A stretch of 64,000 nt of DNA from Umezawaea beigongshangensis (GCF_016464305.1 NZ_JAEIOJ010000002.1:1-64000); one strand, 5' to 3'; counted from the stretch's first letter, positions 8,182 to 16,394 are shown. Made by a program: numbers and translations. The notes: a model not told the origin generated them from the letters alone.

Positions 8182-8487
8182 ATGTGCATCTACCGAGATT
8201 TCGACGAGGCGGTGAACATGAGCGCCTCGGAGTTGCGGCGCTGGCTCGGAACCAGGGAGTCCAGATCCGTCGGCCAGGTCGCCGAGGACGGCGACCACTC
8301 CGGACGGCGCGTCGTCGACCTGCTCCAGAAGCGCGTGTCCGACCTGACCGAGTCCGACACCCAGACCATGCGCGGGATCGTCGGCTACGTGCACCGGCAC
8401 CTGGCGCAGAAGCCCGGCGGCGACGTCGCGCGCAGCCGCTGGCGCTACTCCCTCATGAACCGGGGGCACGATCCGCTGAGGGACTGA
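8182..8487 (+). CDS. DUF3140 family protein
   Basis: The 101-residue protein matches the DUF3140 pattern: FDEAVNMSASELRRWLGTRE, a SVGQ and SGRR block, MRGIVGYVHRHLAQKP, and the ending SRWRYSLMNRGHDPL. The family is small, cytoplasmic and of unknown function, frequent in actinomycetes. ATG 8182 gives the usual N-terminus; no good ribosome site is close, GGAGGGG being more than 20 nt away, so the start is slightly uncertain. Its 3' end overlaps the convergent gene at 8453-8647 by 35 bp. Confidence 0.85.
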   Translation: MCIYRDFDEAVNMSASELRRWLGTRESRSVGQVAEDGDHSGRRVVDLLQKRVSDLTESDTQTMRGIVGYVHRHLAQKPGGDVARSRWRYSLMNRGHDPLRD

Positions 8488-8647
8488 CCGCCTCGGACGC
8501 CGTCGCCTCCGCCACGCGCGCGTGCAGCCTCGACCGCACCTCGTCGGGCGTGTAGGCGCGGCGCTGCCGCTCGGAGCGGGCCACCACGGCCCCCGTCGCG
8601 GCGACGCCGACGAATCCGGCCAGGCCGAGCAGCTTCCACCAGCGCAT
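8453..8647 (-). CDS. Small single-pass membrane protein
   Basis: A 64-residue protein: MRWW, a membrane helix LLGLAGFVGVAATGAVVA, then a basic and charged tail (RSERQRRAYTPDEVRSRLHA). The layout is typical of small actinobacterial inner-membrane proteins of unknown role. Its start lies 18 bp from the divergent gene at 8666, so the two promoters must overlap each other's coding starts. GC3 is high throughout and the N-terminus is clean, which favours a real gene over a chance frame. Confidence 0.65.
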   Translation of the reverse strand: MRWWKLLGLAGFVGVAATGAVVARSERQRRAYTPDEVRSRLHARVAEATASEAVSPSADRAPGS

Positions 8648-8652
8648 CTGCC

Positions 8653-8658
8653 TAGGCT
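8653..8658 (+). promoter_or_regulatory. -10 box of a leaderless promoter
   Basis: TAGGCT ends 7 nt before the ATG at 8666, and no Shine-Dalgarno sequence precedes that ATG. This is the classic spacing for leaderless actinobacterial transcripts. Confidence 0.6.
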
Positions 8659-8665
8659 ACACAGC

Positions 8666-9322
8666 ATGGCGGAGACGCGGATCACCCTGGACGAGGCTGT
8701 CAACCTGACGCGGACCGGTGACGTGTGGCTCTTCCGCGGGCAGTCGCCCGCCGACCGGGCCATCCGGATGACCACCAACAGTCCCGTGAACCACGTCGGC
8801 ATGTCGGTCGTGCTGGACGACCTGCCGCCGCTGATGTGGCACGCGGAGATGGGCCGGTCACTGCCCGACGTGTGGACGGGCACGCACCAGCGCGGCGTGC
8901 AGCTGCACGACCTGCGCGACGCGGTCGTCACCTGGGCCCGCAAGTACGGCCAGCGGGCGTGGCTGCGGCAACTGGAGTTCGACCACACCCGCGAGTCCGA
9001 CGACGCGCTGCTGCGCACCATCGCCCGGCTCGACGGCACCCCCTTCCCCTCGACGGCACGCCTGGCCTCGCGCTGGCTGCGCGGCCGGCTGCCGAACCTG
9101 CGCGGCCCCAGGCCCGACGGCGACCTGGAGACGGCGTACTGCGCCGAGGTCGTCGCCGTCACCTACGAGGCGATGGGACTGCTGCCCGCCGGCAAGCGCG
9201 CCAGCTGGTACGACCCCGGCCGCTTCTGGAGCGGGGACGACCTGGAGCTGTCCGGCGGCACGCTGAGCCAGGAGATCGCGGTGGACGTGCTGGACGCGGA
9301 GATCCCGGAGCGCGTGAGCTGA
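8666..9322 (+). CDS. Permuted NlpC/P60 (YiiX/YaeF-like) amidase-type protein
   Basis: A 218-residue soluble protein. GDVWLFRGQSP near residues 18-28 and SPVNHVGMSVV around 40-50 carry the catalytic-type His, and the Cys comes late in ETAYCAEVVAVTYEAMGL, the circularly permuted papain-like order of the YiiX family. Such proteins are thought to hydrolyse or bind lipid-linked or peptide amides. There is no signal peptide, so action on cytoplasmic or membrane-inner-face substrates is more likely than on exported peptidoglycan. The substrate is unknown. The start is set by a -10 box 7 nt upstream, which implies a leaderless mRNA. Confidence 0.7.
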   Translation: MAETRITLDEAVNLTRTGDVWLFRGQSPADRAIRMTTNSPVNHVGMSVVLDDLPPLMWHAEMGRSLPDVWTGTHQRGVQLHDLRDAVVTWARKYGQRAWLRQLEFDHTRESDDALLRTIARLDGTPFPSTARLASRWLRGRLPNLRGPRPDGDLETAYCAEVVAVTYEAMGLLPAGKRASWYDPGRFWSGDDLELSGGTLSQEIAVDVLDAEIPERVS

Positions 9323-9398
9323 GCAGGACTGCCGCGGTGTCCGATCGCCGCTCGTGCGCAGACGGCGGTCCGGGTGCTCCGCCCCGGTCGTCCCGTCT

Positions 9399-9440
9399 CG
9401 CTGGACCACACGCTCCGCGAGTTCCGCGTGCGGTCCAGCG
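9399..9440. terminator. Hairpin between convergent genes
   Basis: Arms CGCTGGACC (9399-9407) and GGTCCAGCG (9432-9440), with ACGC/GCGT pairing extending inward. It lies between the YiiX-like gene and the end of the polysaccharide deacetylase gene and could serve both. Confidence 0.65.
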
Positions 9441-9532
9441 AGGCGGCGGACGACCGGCGCACCCCCGCACCGCGCCCACCCCCGTGCGCGAGTCGACCGT
9501 TCAGGCACCGCCGGCCGAGCTTCCGCTCCCCG

Positions 9533-10234
9533 CTACGGGGCCACCACCGCGGCTGTGCCGTCGCGGTTGACCAGGACTCCGGGGCACAGGTTGCGGGCGG
9601 CCAGGTCCCGCACGATCCGGCTCACCGCGTTGACCGTGGTCGTGTAGCCGTCGTGCATCAGGACCACGCCGCCCGCCTGCGCCCTGGCGGCCGCGGCGAC
9701 TATCTGGTCCGTGCTCGCGTTGTTCCAGTCCTGGCTGTCCACGCTCCACAGGACCTGCGCCAGCCCCTGGCTCCTGGCGATGTTCTGCACCGTCCCGTTG
9801 GTCTCGCCGTACGGCGGGCGGAAGAGCGTCGGCGACCTGCCGATGATCTGCTGGGTGATCTGCTGCGTGCTGCTGATCTCCTGCTGGACCTGGCTCGTCC
9901 CCAGCTGCGTGAGGTGCGGGTGCGACCACGTGTGGTTGCCGACCGTCATGCCGGCCTGGTTGATCCTGCGCAGCAGGTCCGGGTACTGCTGCTCGCGGGA
10001 GCCCAGTGTGAAGAACGTGGCCTTCGCGCCCGCCGCTTGCAGCGCGTTGAGCAGCGCGGGGGTCGACGACGGGTTGGGTCCGTCGTCGTAGGTGAGGGCG
10101 ACGTAGCCGTTGCACGCCGCCGCGTCCCGCGGTGCGGCGGTGGCGGCGGGAGCCATCAGCGAGGCCCCCAGCAGCAGTCCCAGAGCCGACGTGCAGGACG
10201 ACCGCACCACGCGGCCGAGTACGCGTCCAGACAT
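9533..10234 (-). CDS. Secreted polysaccharide deacetylase (NodB domain, CE4)
   Basis: Removes N- or O-acetyl groups from chitin oligomers, peptidoglycan or xylan outside the cell. The 233-residue precursor has a signal peptide (RSSCTSALGLLLGASLMAPA, cut near ATAAP) and all NodB motifs: TYDDGP, the metal site NHTWSH, RPPYGET, WSVDSQDW and the closing LMHDG. ATG 10234 is set by GGAGGAAGG directly upstream; an upstream in-frame extension lacks a ribosome site. No sugar-binding module is attached. The exact substrate cannot be told from sequence. The 272 bp upstream hold a less GC-rich patch around 10340-10360 that probably contains its promoter. Confidence 0.92.
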   Translation of the reverse strand: MSGRVLGRVVRSSCTSALGLLLGASLMAPAATAAPRDAAACNGYVALTYDDGPNPSSTPALLNALQAAGAKATFFTLGSREQQYPDLLRRINQAGMTVGNHTWSHPHLTQLGTSQVQQEISSTQQITQQIIGRSPTLFRPPYGETNGTVQNIARSQGLAQVLWSVDSQDWNNASTDQIVAAAARAQAGGVVLMHDGYTTTVNAVSRIVRDLAARNLCPGVLVNRDGTAAVVAP

Positions 10235-10506
10235 CCTTCCTCCTCGAAGGACGACCGGAGCCGGGCAGCGGAGCGGCACTCCGGTGGGTGGAACTCCACC
10301 GTGCCCGTGCTCTCCTCGCCGGGCAATGCGTTTCGGAAACTTTTCGATAGGTATCACCCGACCGGGTGGACGCACTGCGGCGGCAGCCCGACAGGATGCC
10401 GCACGCCCGGTCGTCGCGCGTGACGTGTCCCACGGAGGAGTGGTTCGACACCGCAAGATCGGGGGGTGGTTGCGCCGGACGGGGGCGAAGAGGACAGCAT
10501 GAACCC

Positions 10507-10677
10507 ATGAGCTCGACTCCGATCTACGACGAACTGGCCGCCATCCACCTGGCCGATCTGGACGCGCCCGCGTCCGATCCCCGGCCCGAGGATCCGGTCA
10601 CGGCGACACGTCAGACACCCGTGCCGCCGGCCGCGCCCGCGGGTGGACGACGGCGGCGGCCCGAGACCGGAGCCTGA
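10507..10677 (+). CDS. Small hypothetical protein, 56 residues
   Basis: ATG 10507 opens a 56-residue reading MSSTPIYDELAAIHLADLDA, followed by a Pro/Ala/Arg-rich tail ending in RRRRPETGA. The N-terminal STPIYDEL block resembles short actinomycete proteins of unknown role that I cannot name. The N-terminal third looks structured, the rest disordered. It sits 42 bp before the DUF1349 gene. Confidence 0.5.
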   Translation: MSSTPIYDELAAIHLADLDAPASDPRPEDPVTATRQTPVPPAAPAGGRRRRPETGA

Positions 10678-10719
10678 CGCTCCCTTGCCCCGCGCGCCGC
10701 CGTCCGCTTCGGTGGGCGC

Positions 10720-11313
10720 ATGGGACACGAGATCGTCGTACCGGGCGCGAGCGCGCCGCTGACCGGACCCGCCGCCGTCACGCAGGACGACGGCGTGGTG
10801 ACCGTCGTGGCCGGACCGCGCACGGACCTGTTCGTCTCGCCGGGCGGAGCGCCACCGGTGCTCACGGCCCCGCGCGCGCTGACGCCGGTGCGCGGCGACT
10901 TCGCGTTCTCCGCGAGGGTGAGCTGCGACGGCACCGCGACGTTCGACGCCGCGGTGCTGCTGGCGTGGGCGGGCGAGGACCGCTGGGCGAAGCTGTGCCT
11001 GGAGCGCTCCCCCGCCGACGTGTTCACCGTCGTGGGCGTGGTGACGCGCGGGGTGTCCGACGACGCGAACGCGTGGGTCGTGCCGGGCACGTCGACGTGG
11101 CTGCGGATCTCGCGGCACGGACCGGCCACGGCCTTCCACGCCTCGTCCGACGGCCGCCGGTGGGACCTGGTGCGCCAGTTCGCGCTCGGCGAGGACACCG
11201 AGCTGTCGATCGGCGTGCTGGGTCAGTCGCCGACCGGCGAGGGCTGCACGTCCCGCTTCGAGGACCTGCGCGTCGTGCCGGAGGGCGTCGCGGAGATCCG
11301 CTCGGGCGAGTGA
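10720..11313 (+). CDS. DUF1349 concanavalin-like domain protein
   Basis: The 197-residue protein is one beta-sandwich of the DUF1349 family: TPVRGDFAFSARVS, the core LLAWAGEDRWAKLCLERSP and VVTRGVSDDANAW, then WLRISRHG and FEDLRVVPEG. The fold resembles laminin-G/concanavalin lectins and is found in yeast and bacterial proteins of uncertain, possibly sugar-related, function. No signal peptide is present. It ends just before a hairpin shared with the convergent methyltransferase. Confidence 0.85.
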   Translation: MGHEIVVPGASAPLTGPAAVTQDDGVVTVVAGPRTDLFVSPGGAPPVLTAPRALTPVRGDFAFSARVSCDGTATFDAAVLLAWAGEDRWAKLCLERSPADVFTVVGVVTRGVSDDANAWVVPGTSTWLRISRHGPATAFHASSDGRRWDLVRQFALGEDTELSIGVLGQSPTGEGCTSRFEDLRVVPEGVAEIRSGE

Positions 11314-11319
11314 CGTGCC

Positions 11320-11342
11320 GGAGCGGGCGACGGGCCCGCTCC
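11320..11342. terminator. Short GC hairpin between convergent genes
   Basis: GGAGCGGGC (11320-11328) pairs with GCCCGCTCC (11334-11342), 7 nt after the DUF1349 stop and 9 nt from the methyltransferase stop. Confidence 0.7.
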
Positions 11343-11350
11343 CCCACCGG

Positions 11351-12088
11351 TCAGGCCGGGCGCAGGACGAACACACCCCACCCGAGGTGCTCGCGCGCGA
11401 GCAGGTGGCCCCGTCGCGAGCGCGTGAGGAACTCGCGGACCCCGTCGTGGTCGGGGTCGTCGGGGTTGGCCCTGAGCCACTCGTCCAGCGCCCACCACTG
11501 CGGCGCGACGTAGCGGTCCCAGCTGCCTCCGTCGGCGAGGACCATCTCGATCAGCTCGACACCCGCCGCGGTGAACCGGTCGAGCGTGCCGGGCAGCGAG
11601 GTGAACATCTCCTCGGGGAAGCCGAACGCGTCGAGCACCTCCTGCGGCGGGGGCGAGGTCCAGCAGGGCTCGCCGACGAGCAGCAGCCCGCCGTCGCGCA
11701 GCGCGGGCCTCATCAGCTCGATCGTGCCGGCGAGGCCGTCGCCGATCCACGTGGCGCCCAGGCAGGACACCACGTCGAAGGACGCGGGTTCGGCCACGTA
11801 CCGCGCCGCGTCGCCCCGCACGAAGCGCACCTGGTCGGTGACGCCCAGCTCGGCGGCCCTGGCGTGCGCGGCGGCGAGGAAGACATCGCTGATGTCGACG
11901 CCGACGCCGTGGACGCCGTGACGCAGCGCCCAGGTGCACAGCATCTCGCCCTTGCCGCAGCACAGGTCGAGCAGTCGTCGTCCGGCGGAGAGCCCGGTCA
12001 GCTCCCCCAGCAGGGCGACGTGGTGTTCGGAGACGGGGTTGAGAATCCGGTTGCGGGACTCGGCGATCTCGTGGAAGCGCAGCGACAC
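11351..12088 (-). CDS. Class I SAM-dependent methyltransferase
   Basis: Transfers a methyl group from S-adenosylmethionine to an unknown acceptor. The 245-residue protein has motif I LLDLCCGKGEMLCTWA, motif II GVDISDVFLAAA, DAARYVAEPASFDVVSCLGA and the post-motif VGEPCWTSPP, then an Arg/Trp-rich C-terminal lid. The two adjacent cysteines in motif I are unusual but known in this group. GTG 12088 is selected because GGAGAACGTC precedes it; the frame runs further upstream but reads low-complexity sequence. Confidence 0.85.
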   Translation of the reverse strand: MSLRFHEIAESRNRILNPVSEHHVALLGELTGLSAGRRLLDLCCGKGEMLCTWALRHGVHGVGVDISDVFLAAAHARAAELGVTDQVRFVRGDAARYVAEPASFDVVSCLGATWIGDGLAGTIELMRPALRDGGLLLVGEPCWTSPPPQEVLDAFGFPEEMFTSLPGTLDRFTAAGVELIEMVLADGGSWDRYVAPQWWALDEWLRANPDDPDHDGVREFLTRSRRGHLLAREHLGWGVFVLRPA

Positions 12089-12674
12089 GACGTTCTCCGT
12101 GCTCGAGGAGGGACCGGCCGGACACCGTCGACGACACCCGCACCACGGTCGTCCCGCGTCCTCCTTCTCGTCCACGATCCGTGCCGGACCCGCGACCGTA
12201 CCGGTGGAACGGGGGTCGGCCAACCGGTTTCCCGGCCGCACCGCCGACGGGCGGTCCGCGGCCCGGACGGCGGTGGTGGTGGCCGGTGAGAACCGGCCGG
12301 TCCACTCCCGCTCCTCGGGCTGCCCGAGCAGCGGTGCCCCGAGGACGCCGCGTCGATCACCGCGGTCGTGGACCAGCTCGACGGCCGGTGCGAGCGCCGT
12401 GCACGAGGACGGCACGCCCACCGTCGCGTCGCGGGGTGGGGGTCGCAGCCCCCGGACCACGTGGTGCCCGCCGGTCACCGGACCGGGCCGGTGCTGGTGC
12501 AGGACCTCGCCGACCGCGTGGTGGTGGCCCCGGCGGCGCGGGAGGTCGCGGTGGAGCCGGACGCGACGAGCGTGTCGGTGCCCGTCGTGGGCGGGAGGTG
12601 CCGCTCGGCGCCCGCGCGGAGGCCAGTACTCTCCTGCCACCGCTGTAGGACGGGCCTCGGGAGGACCTCCAGGA
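12089..12674. other. Gap with coding-like but broken sequence
   Basis: About 585 bases without an intact gene. Two short plus-strand stretches have the G/C third-position bias of real genes but lie in different frames: about 12385-12445 (ending in AVHEDGTPTVASRG) and about 12450-12600 (DHVVPAGHRTGPVLVQDLAD and RVVVAPAAREVAVEP). This suggests the remains of a decayed gene, or a gene with a sequence error, whose family I cannot name. The right end holds the promoter and GAGGACC ribosome site of the next gene. Confidence 0.35.
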
Positions 12675-13880
12675 ATGAGCACCCCGATCCACCGCGTGGT
12701 CGTCGTCGGCGCGTCCACCGCGGGGCTGTCCACGGCGGAGTCGTTGCGGCGCGGCGGACATCGCGGGGAGATCGCGCTGATCGGGGACGAGCCGAGTCCG
12801 CCCTACAGCCGCCCTCCCCTGCTGAACCAGGTGCTGCGCGGCGACTGGAGCCCCGAGCGCGCCCAGCTGCGCTCCGCCGACGAGCTGACCGCGCTGCGCC
12901 TGGAACTGCGGGTCGGCACCACGGCCACGGGCCTCGACCTGGACGCGCGCGAGGTGTCGCTGTCCGACGGGTCCACCACGGACTACGACGCCCTGGTGAT
13001 CGCGACCGGCGTGCGTCCGCGCGTGCTGCCCGGCGTGGACGGCGTCTCCGGCGTGCACTCGCTGCGGACGCTGGAGGACGCGCTGAACTTCCGCAAGCGC
13101 CTCGTCCCCCGCAGCCGCCTGGTGGTCGTGGGCGCCGGGCTCCTCGGCACGGAGGCCGCGGCGCTCGCGCGGTCCGAGGGCGTCGACGTGTGCGTGGTGG
13201 AACCGGCGTCGGCCCCGCTCGCGGGACTCGTCGGCGATCAGGCCGGTGCCGTCGTGGCGGCGGCGCACCGGGAGCACGGGGTGGACCTGCGCACCAGCAC
13301 CGGTGTCGCGTCGATCCTGTCGGTCGACCGGCGCGCGACCGGCGTGTGGCTGTCCGACGGCACCACGCTGTCCGCCGACACCGTGCTCGTGGCCATCGGA
13401 TCGCGCCCCAACGTGGAGTGGTTGCGGGGCAGCGGGATCGTGCTGGACGACGGCGTGGTGTGCGACCGCTTCTGCTCCGCCGCACCGGGCGTGTGGGCGG
13501 CGGGGGACGTCGCGCAGTGGCAACACCCGGTGCTGCGGGCGCCGGTGCGGGTGGAGCACCGGGCGAACGCCGCGGCTCAGGGTGCGCTGGTGGCGTCGAA
13601 CATCCTCGCCGAGGGCGCGCTGACGCCCTTCGAATCCGTACCGCACTACTGGTCCGAGCAGTACGACCTGCGCATCGACGTGCACGGGCACCTGGCGGGA
13701 CACGACGAGTGCCACGTCCTGGAGCTGGACCCGGAGTCGCGCCGGTTCCTCGCCGTGTACCGCAGGGGTGAGCACCTCACGGGCGTCGCCGGGATCAACA
13801 TCGCGCCGCGCGTGCTCCGGCCGTGGCGCACCGCGCTGAGCGCCGCGACGACCTGGCGCTCGGTCCTGCACGGCGGCTGA
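12675..13880 (+). CDS. FAD-dependent NAD(P)H oxidoreductase, ferredoxin/rubredoxin reductase type
   Basis: Passes electrons from NAD(P)H to a small iron-sulfur carrier, typically for a cytochrome P450 or dioxygenase. The 401-residue protein has the N-terminal FAD site VVVVGASTAGLSTAESL, IATGVRPRVLPG, the NAD site VVVGAGLLGTEAAALARSEG, the second FAD block GVWAAGDVAQW, and a C-terminal reductase domain with VPHYWSEQYDLRIDVHG. This is the BphA4/putidaredoxin-reductase architecture. The first FAD fingerprint reads GASTAG rather than GxGxxG, a tolerated change. No ferredoxin or P450 lies beside it, so its partner is elsewhere. Confidence 0.92.
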   Translation: MSTPIHRVVVVGASTAGLSTAESLRRGGHRGEIALIGDEPSPPYSRPPLLNQVLRGDWSPERAQLRSADELTALRLELRVGTTATGLDLDAREVSLSDGSTTDYDALVIATGVRPRVLPGVDGVSGVHSLRTLEDALNFRKRLVPRSRLVVVGAGLLGTEAAALARSEGVDVCVVEPASAPLAGLVGDQAGAVVAAAHREHGVDLRTSTGVASILSVDRRATGVWLSDGTTLSADTVLVAIGSRPNVEWLRGSGIVLDDGVVCDRFCSAAPGVWAAGDVAQWQHPVLRAPVRVEHRANAAAQGALVASNILAEGALTPFESVPHYWSEQYDLRIDVHGHLAGHDECHVLELDPESRRFLAVYRRGEHLTGVAGINIAPRVLRPWRTALSAATTWRSVLHGG

Positions 13881-13916
13881 CCGCGCTCGCCCCGACGGCG
13901 TACATGCCTCTCTTGG

Positions 13917-13922
13917 TATATT
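13917..13922 (+). promoter_or_regulatory. -10 box TATATT of a leaderless promoter
   Basis: TATATT ends 6 nt before GTG 13929. The stretch 13901-13922 is the only AT-rich spot nearby and no ribosome site precedes the GTG, so transcription likely starts on the codon. An autoregulatory ArsR site would be expected to overlap it. Confidence 0.7.
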
Positions 13923-13928
13923 TCCGCG

Positions 13929-14255
13929 GTGGCGACGACGTTCGAGGTACTGGCCGAACCGAGCCGCAGGCGGATTCTCGACCTGCTGCGCGGGGGTGAG
14001 TGCCCGGTCAACGAGCTGGTCGAACGGCTCTCGCTGACCCAGCCCGCCGTCTCCAAGCACCTGCGGGTGCTGCGGGAGGCCGGACTCGTCCAGGTCAGGC
14101 AGGACGCCCAGCGCCGCTGGTACCGGCTGCGCCCGGAGCCGCTCGCCGAGATCGACGAGTGGCTCGCGCCCTACCGCGAGCTGTGGAACACCCACCTCGA
14201 CGCGCTCGAACGCCACCTCGACTCCACCCCCGACCGGGGAGGCGACCGCGCCTGA
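13929..14255 (+). CDS. ArsR/SmtB-family winged-helix repressor
   Basis: A 108-residue regulator: FEVLAEPSRRRILDLLRGGE, recognition helix region LSLTQPAVSKHLRVLREAGL, and wing VRQDAQRRWYRLRPEPLAE, ending in WLAPYRELWNTHLDALERHL. There is no metal-binding CxC motif. This subtype normally lies upstream of an SRPBCC (AHSA1-like) gene that it controls; here none follows and the next 424 bp are empty, so the partner may have been lost. It starts at GTG on a probable leaderless transcript. Confidence 0.9.
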   Translation: MATTFEVLAEPSRRRILDLLRGGECPVNELVERLSLTQPAVSKHLRVLREAGLVQVRQDAQRRWYRLRPEPLAEIDEWLAPYRELWNTHLDALERHLDSTPDRGGDRA

Positions 14256-14679
14256 TCACCGCGCGCACCAGCCGGAGGGGCGCCCGCACGTGCTGCGGCA
14301 GCGGTGTGCCGTGACGTCCGGGAGCTGACCGTCGCGACCGGACCGCCGTGCGGACGGCGGCGCGGTGCGCGCAGCGGCAGCGGCGCGCCCGTCGACGAGC
14401 GGTTCGTCGTTCCCGCAGGGCGTCCGGGGAGCAGACCGCGGGTGCGGGGGGCGGTCGTGGCGGCGCTTCTTCCTCGCGAGGTGCCGACGTCGCGGGGAAC
14501 GGGGTCACGTCGTCCGCGACGATCCGCACCGCGGTGAGAACACCGCGCGCGCCGTCCGCGCGACGTCCCGGATCGTCGAGGGGGCACGTCCTCTGCTCGT
14601 CCGCGCACACCCTCGCCCCGGTGGCGCCGAGATCACCTAGGGTGGCAGGCCAGTGCCGAATACTGGGGAGCGTGCGGCA
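14256..14679. other. Intergenic stretch after the ArsR gene
   Basis: Short Arg/Pro/Ser-rich frames on both strands show no family resemblance and weak codon bias. GGGGAG at 14665-14670 is the ribosome site of the following gene. I find no hairpin or promoter I would defend. Genes related to this ArsR normally have an SRPBCC gene at this place. Confidence 0.5.
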
Positions 14680-15090
14680 ATGACGACGGTGCAGAACCGA
14701 GCTGGAACGAGACGAACGCGCGACGATCTGCGCGACGACCTCCTGATCACGACCATCCGGAACGACGTCGAGGCGTCGGCTCCGTGCGAATCGGCCGATC
14801 GGGTCTTCGCGGACGACGGCGGCACGGCCGTCCCGGACGCGGAGCAGATCGCCCGGACGATCTCGGAGGTCGACAGGATGCACGCGGTGCTCACCGGACA
14901 GCTCGCACTCGTGCGCGAGCTGGAGGACGCGCTGCCGTCCGACGGGGAGCCGGTGGTTCCCCTCCAGGGCGGGACGGCGGTGTTCGGCCGCCGGAGCGGT
15001 GCGGGCGGCGCTGATCTCCAGGCGGTGCTCCAGGCGTCCCTGAGGCAGCTGGAGTCCGTGCGCGAGGCGATCACCGGCGTCCGCCGCTGA
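14680..15090 (+). CDS. Hypothetical protein, 136 residues
   Basis: Soluble, acidic, no membrane segment or signal peptide. The first 50 residues are polar (RRTRDDLRDDLLITTIRND); residues 60-90 look helical (DAEQIARTISEVDRMHAVLT, QLALVRELEDAL) and the end is helical again (LQAVLQASLRQLESVREAIT), suggesting a small alpha-helical or coiled-coil domain. I do not recognise a family. GGGGAG 9 nt before ATG 14680 sets the start; codon bias is strong. It precedes the protein kinase gene by 104 bp in the same direction. Confidence 0.65.
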   Translation: MTTVQNRAGTRRTRDDLRDDLLITTIRNDVEASAPCESADRVFADDGGTAVPDAEQIARTISEVDRMHAVLTGQLALVRELEDALPSDGEPVVPLQGGTAVFGRRSGAGGADLQAVLQASLRQLESVREAITGVRR

Positions 15091-15182
15091 CCCCGCTGTC
15101 CGCCGGGCGGCACCACCGCCCGGCGGGCAGCTCCGCGCCACCGTCCACAGCGGACTGACCGGCCGCGGGCCACCGGGCTGAC

Positions 15183-15188
15183 TACGCT
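15183..15188 (+). promoter_or_regulatory. -10 box of a leaderless promoter
   Basis: TACGCT ends 6 nt before GTG 15195 and no ribosome site is present, so the kinase mRNA probably begins at its start codon. Confidence 0.55.
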
Positions 15189-15194
15189 CGCCGC

Positions 15195-16394
15195 GTGGAC
15201 GACGAGCGGGAACGGCCGGGCGCGGACGACGACCCGCCGGCACGGGCACCGGAGTCCGGGCGCACCACGCGGCCGGTGCCGCGACCGGCGCGTCCGGAGA
15301 TCTCCCTGCCCGGTTACGCCGACTTCCGGCTGATCGCGCAGGGCGGCGCGGGATCGGTCTACCGGGCCAGGCAGATCGGGCCGGACCGCGACGTGGCCGT
15401 GAAGGTCCTCCAGGTGTGGGACGACGCCTCGCTCGCCCGGTTCCGCGAGGAGCTGGAGACCACGGTGCGGCTGGGGCGTCGGCACCCGCACGTCGTGACG
15501 GTCGTCGACACCGGGACGGTGCCGGACGGACGGCCGTGCGTCGTGATGGAGTACTACGACCAGGGCTCGCTGCACGACCGGTTGTGCGAGCGCGGTCCGC
15601 TGCCGGTGGCCGAGGTGGTCGCGGCGGGGACGGCGGTGGCCGACGCGCTGGCGTTCGCCCACGCGCGGGGCGTGCCGCACCGCGACGTGAAGCCGCAGAA
15701 CGTGCTCGTGCCACCGGCCTCGTACGTGCTGGCCGACTTCGCCATCGCGCGCGGCGTCGACGCGGCGCTGTCGGCGTCGCTCCAGACGGTCAGCTACCAG
15801 CACGCCTCGCCGCAGGTGCTCGACGGTGCCGCACCGGCCGCGGCGGACGACCTGTGGTCGCTCGGGTCGACGTTGTTCACGCTGCTCGACGGCAGACCGC
15901 CGTTCGCGGCCGACGATCCCGGCGACGCGGTGCTGCCGTACCTGGCGCGGGTGCGGGCGGGGCGGCCGAGGGAGCTGACGCGCGACGACGTGCCGCCCGA
16001 GCTGCGCGCCGTGATCACCCGCTGCCTGCGGACGCGCCGGGAGGACCGCTTCCCCGACGCGGCGGCCCTGCGCTCGGCCCTGGCGGCGATCGGCACCGCA
16101 CCACCGCGGCTCGTCGCGATCCCGCCGCGCGCCGCGGAGCCGGACAGCGCGGCCGCCTCCCCCGACCGGGCGCCGCCGCGGGAGGCGGAGGAGCCGCCGC
16201 GACGCCGCGGTGGCCTGCTGCTCGCACTGGTCGTGGCCGTCGCGGTGGTCGGCGTCGCGGTGGTGGTCGGCGTCGCGATCGGCATCGCCCTGATGTCGGC
16301 CGGCGCCGACAGCGCGCCGTCGCAGCACGCCCCTCCCCCGGCACCCCCCGCGGCGGCGAGCGCGCCGCCGGACCTCGACGAGATCAGGGGATGA
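15195..16394 (+). CDS. Transmembrane serine/threonine protein kinase with DFA in place of DFG
   Basis: A 399-residue PknB-family kinase. After a Pro/Arg-rich N-tail come the Gly-rich loop GGAGSVYRA, the ATP Lys70 in VAVKVL, the catalytic loop HRDVKPQN (Asp164) and then DFA (181-183), where almost all kinases have DFG. The activation segment and the alpha-F region DDLWSLGSTLFTLLDGRPPF are normal. A juxtamembrane Arg-rich stretch leads to one membrane helix near 330-360 and a short Pro/Ala-rich outside tail with no PASTA or other sensor domain. The Gly-to-Ala change may restrain the Mg-binding loop without abolishing activity. Its last 11 bp overlap the convergent gene. Confidence 0.88.
   Translation: MDDERERPGADDDPPARAPESGRTTRPVPRPARPEISLPGYADFRLIAQGGAGSVYRARQIGPDRDVAVKVLQVWDDASLARFREELETTVRLGRRHPHVVTVVDTGTVPDGRPCVVMEYYDQGSLHDRLCERGPLPVAEVVAAGTAVADALAFAHARGVPHRDVKPQNVLVPPASYVLADFAIARGVDAALSASLQTVSYQHASPQVLDGAAPAAADDLWSLGSTLFTLLDGRPPFAADDPGDAVLPYLARVRAGRPRELTRDDVPPELRAVITRCLRTRREDRFPDAAALRSALAAIGTAPPRLVAIPPRAAEPDSAAASPDRAPPREAEEPPRRRGGLLLALVVAVAVVGVAVVVGVAIGIALMSAGADSAPSQHAPPPAPPAAASAPPDLDEIRG

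Noticed and set aside
9323-10506. A c-di-AMP (ydaO) riboswitch before the deacetylase gene
   Set aside because: The 272-bp leader region lacks the conserved core segments I would expect.
14171-14608. 145-residue minus-strand frame after the ArsR gene
   Set aside because: Arg/Gly/Thr-rich without any motif, overlapping the ArsR coding end on the other strand.
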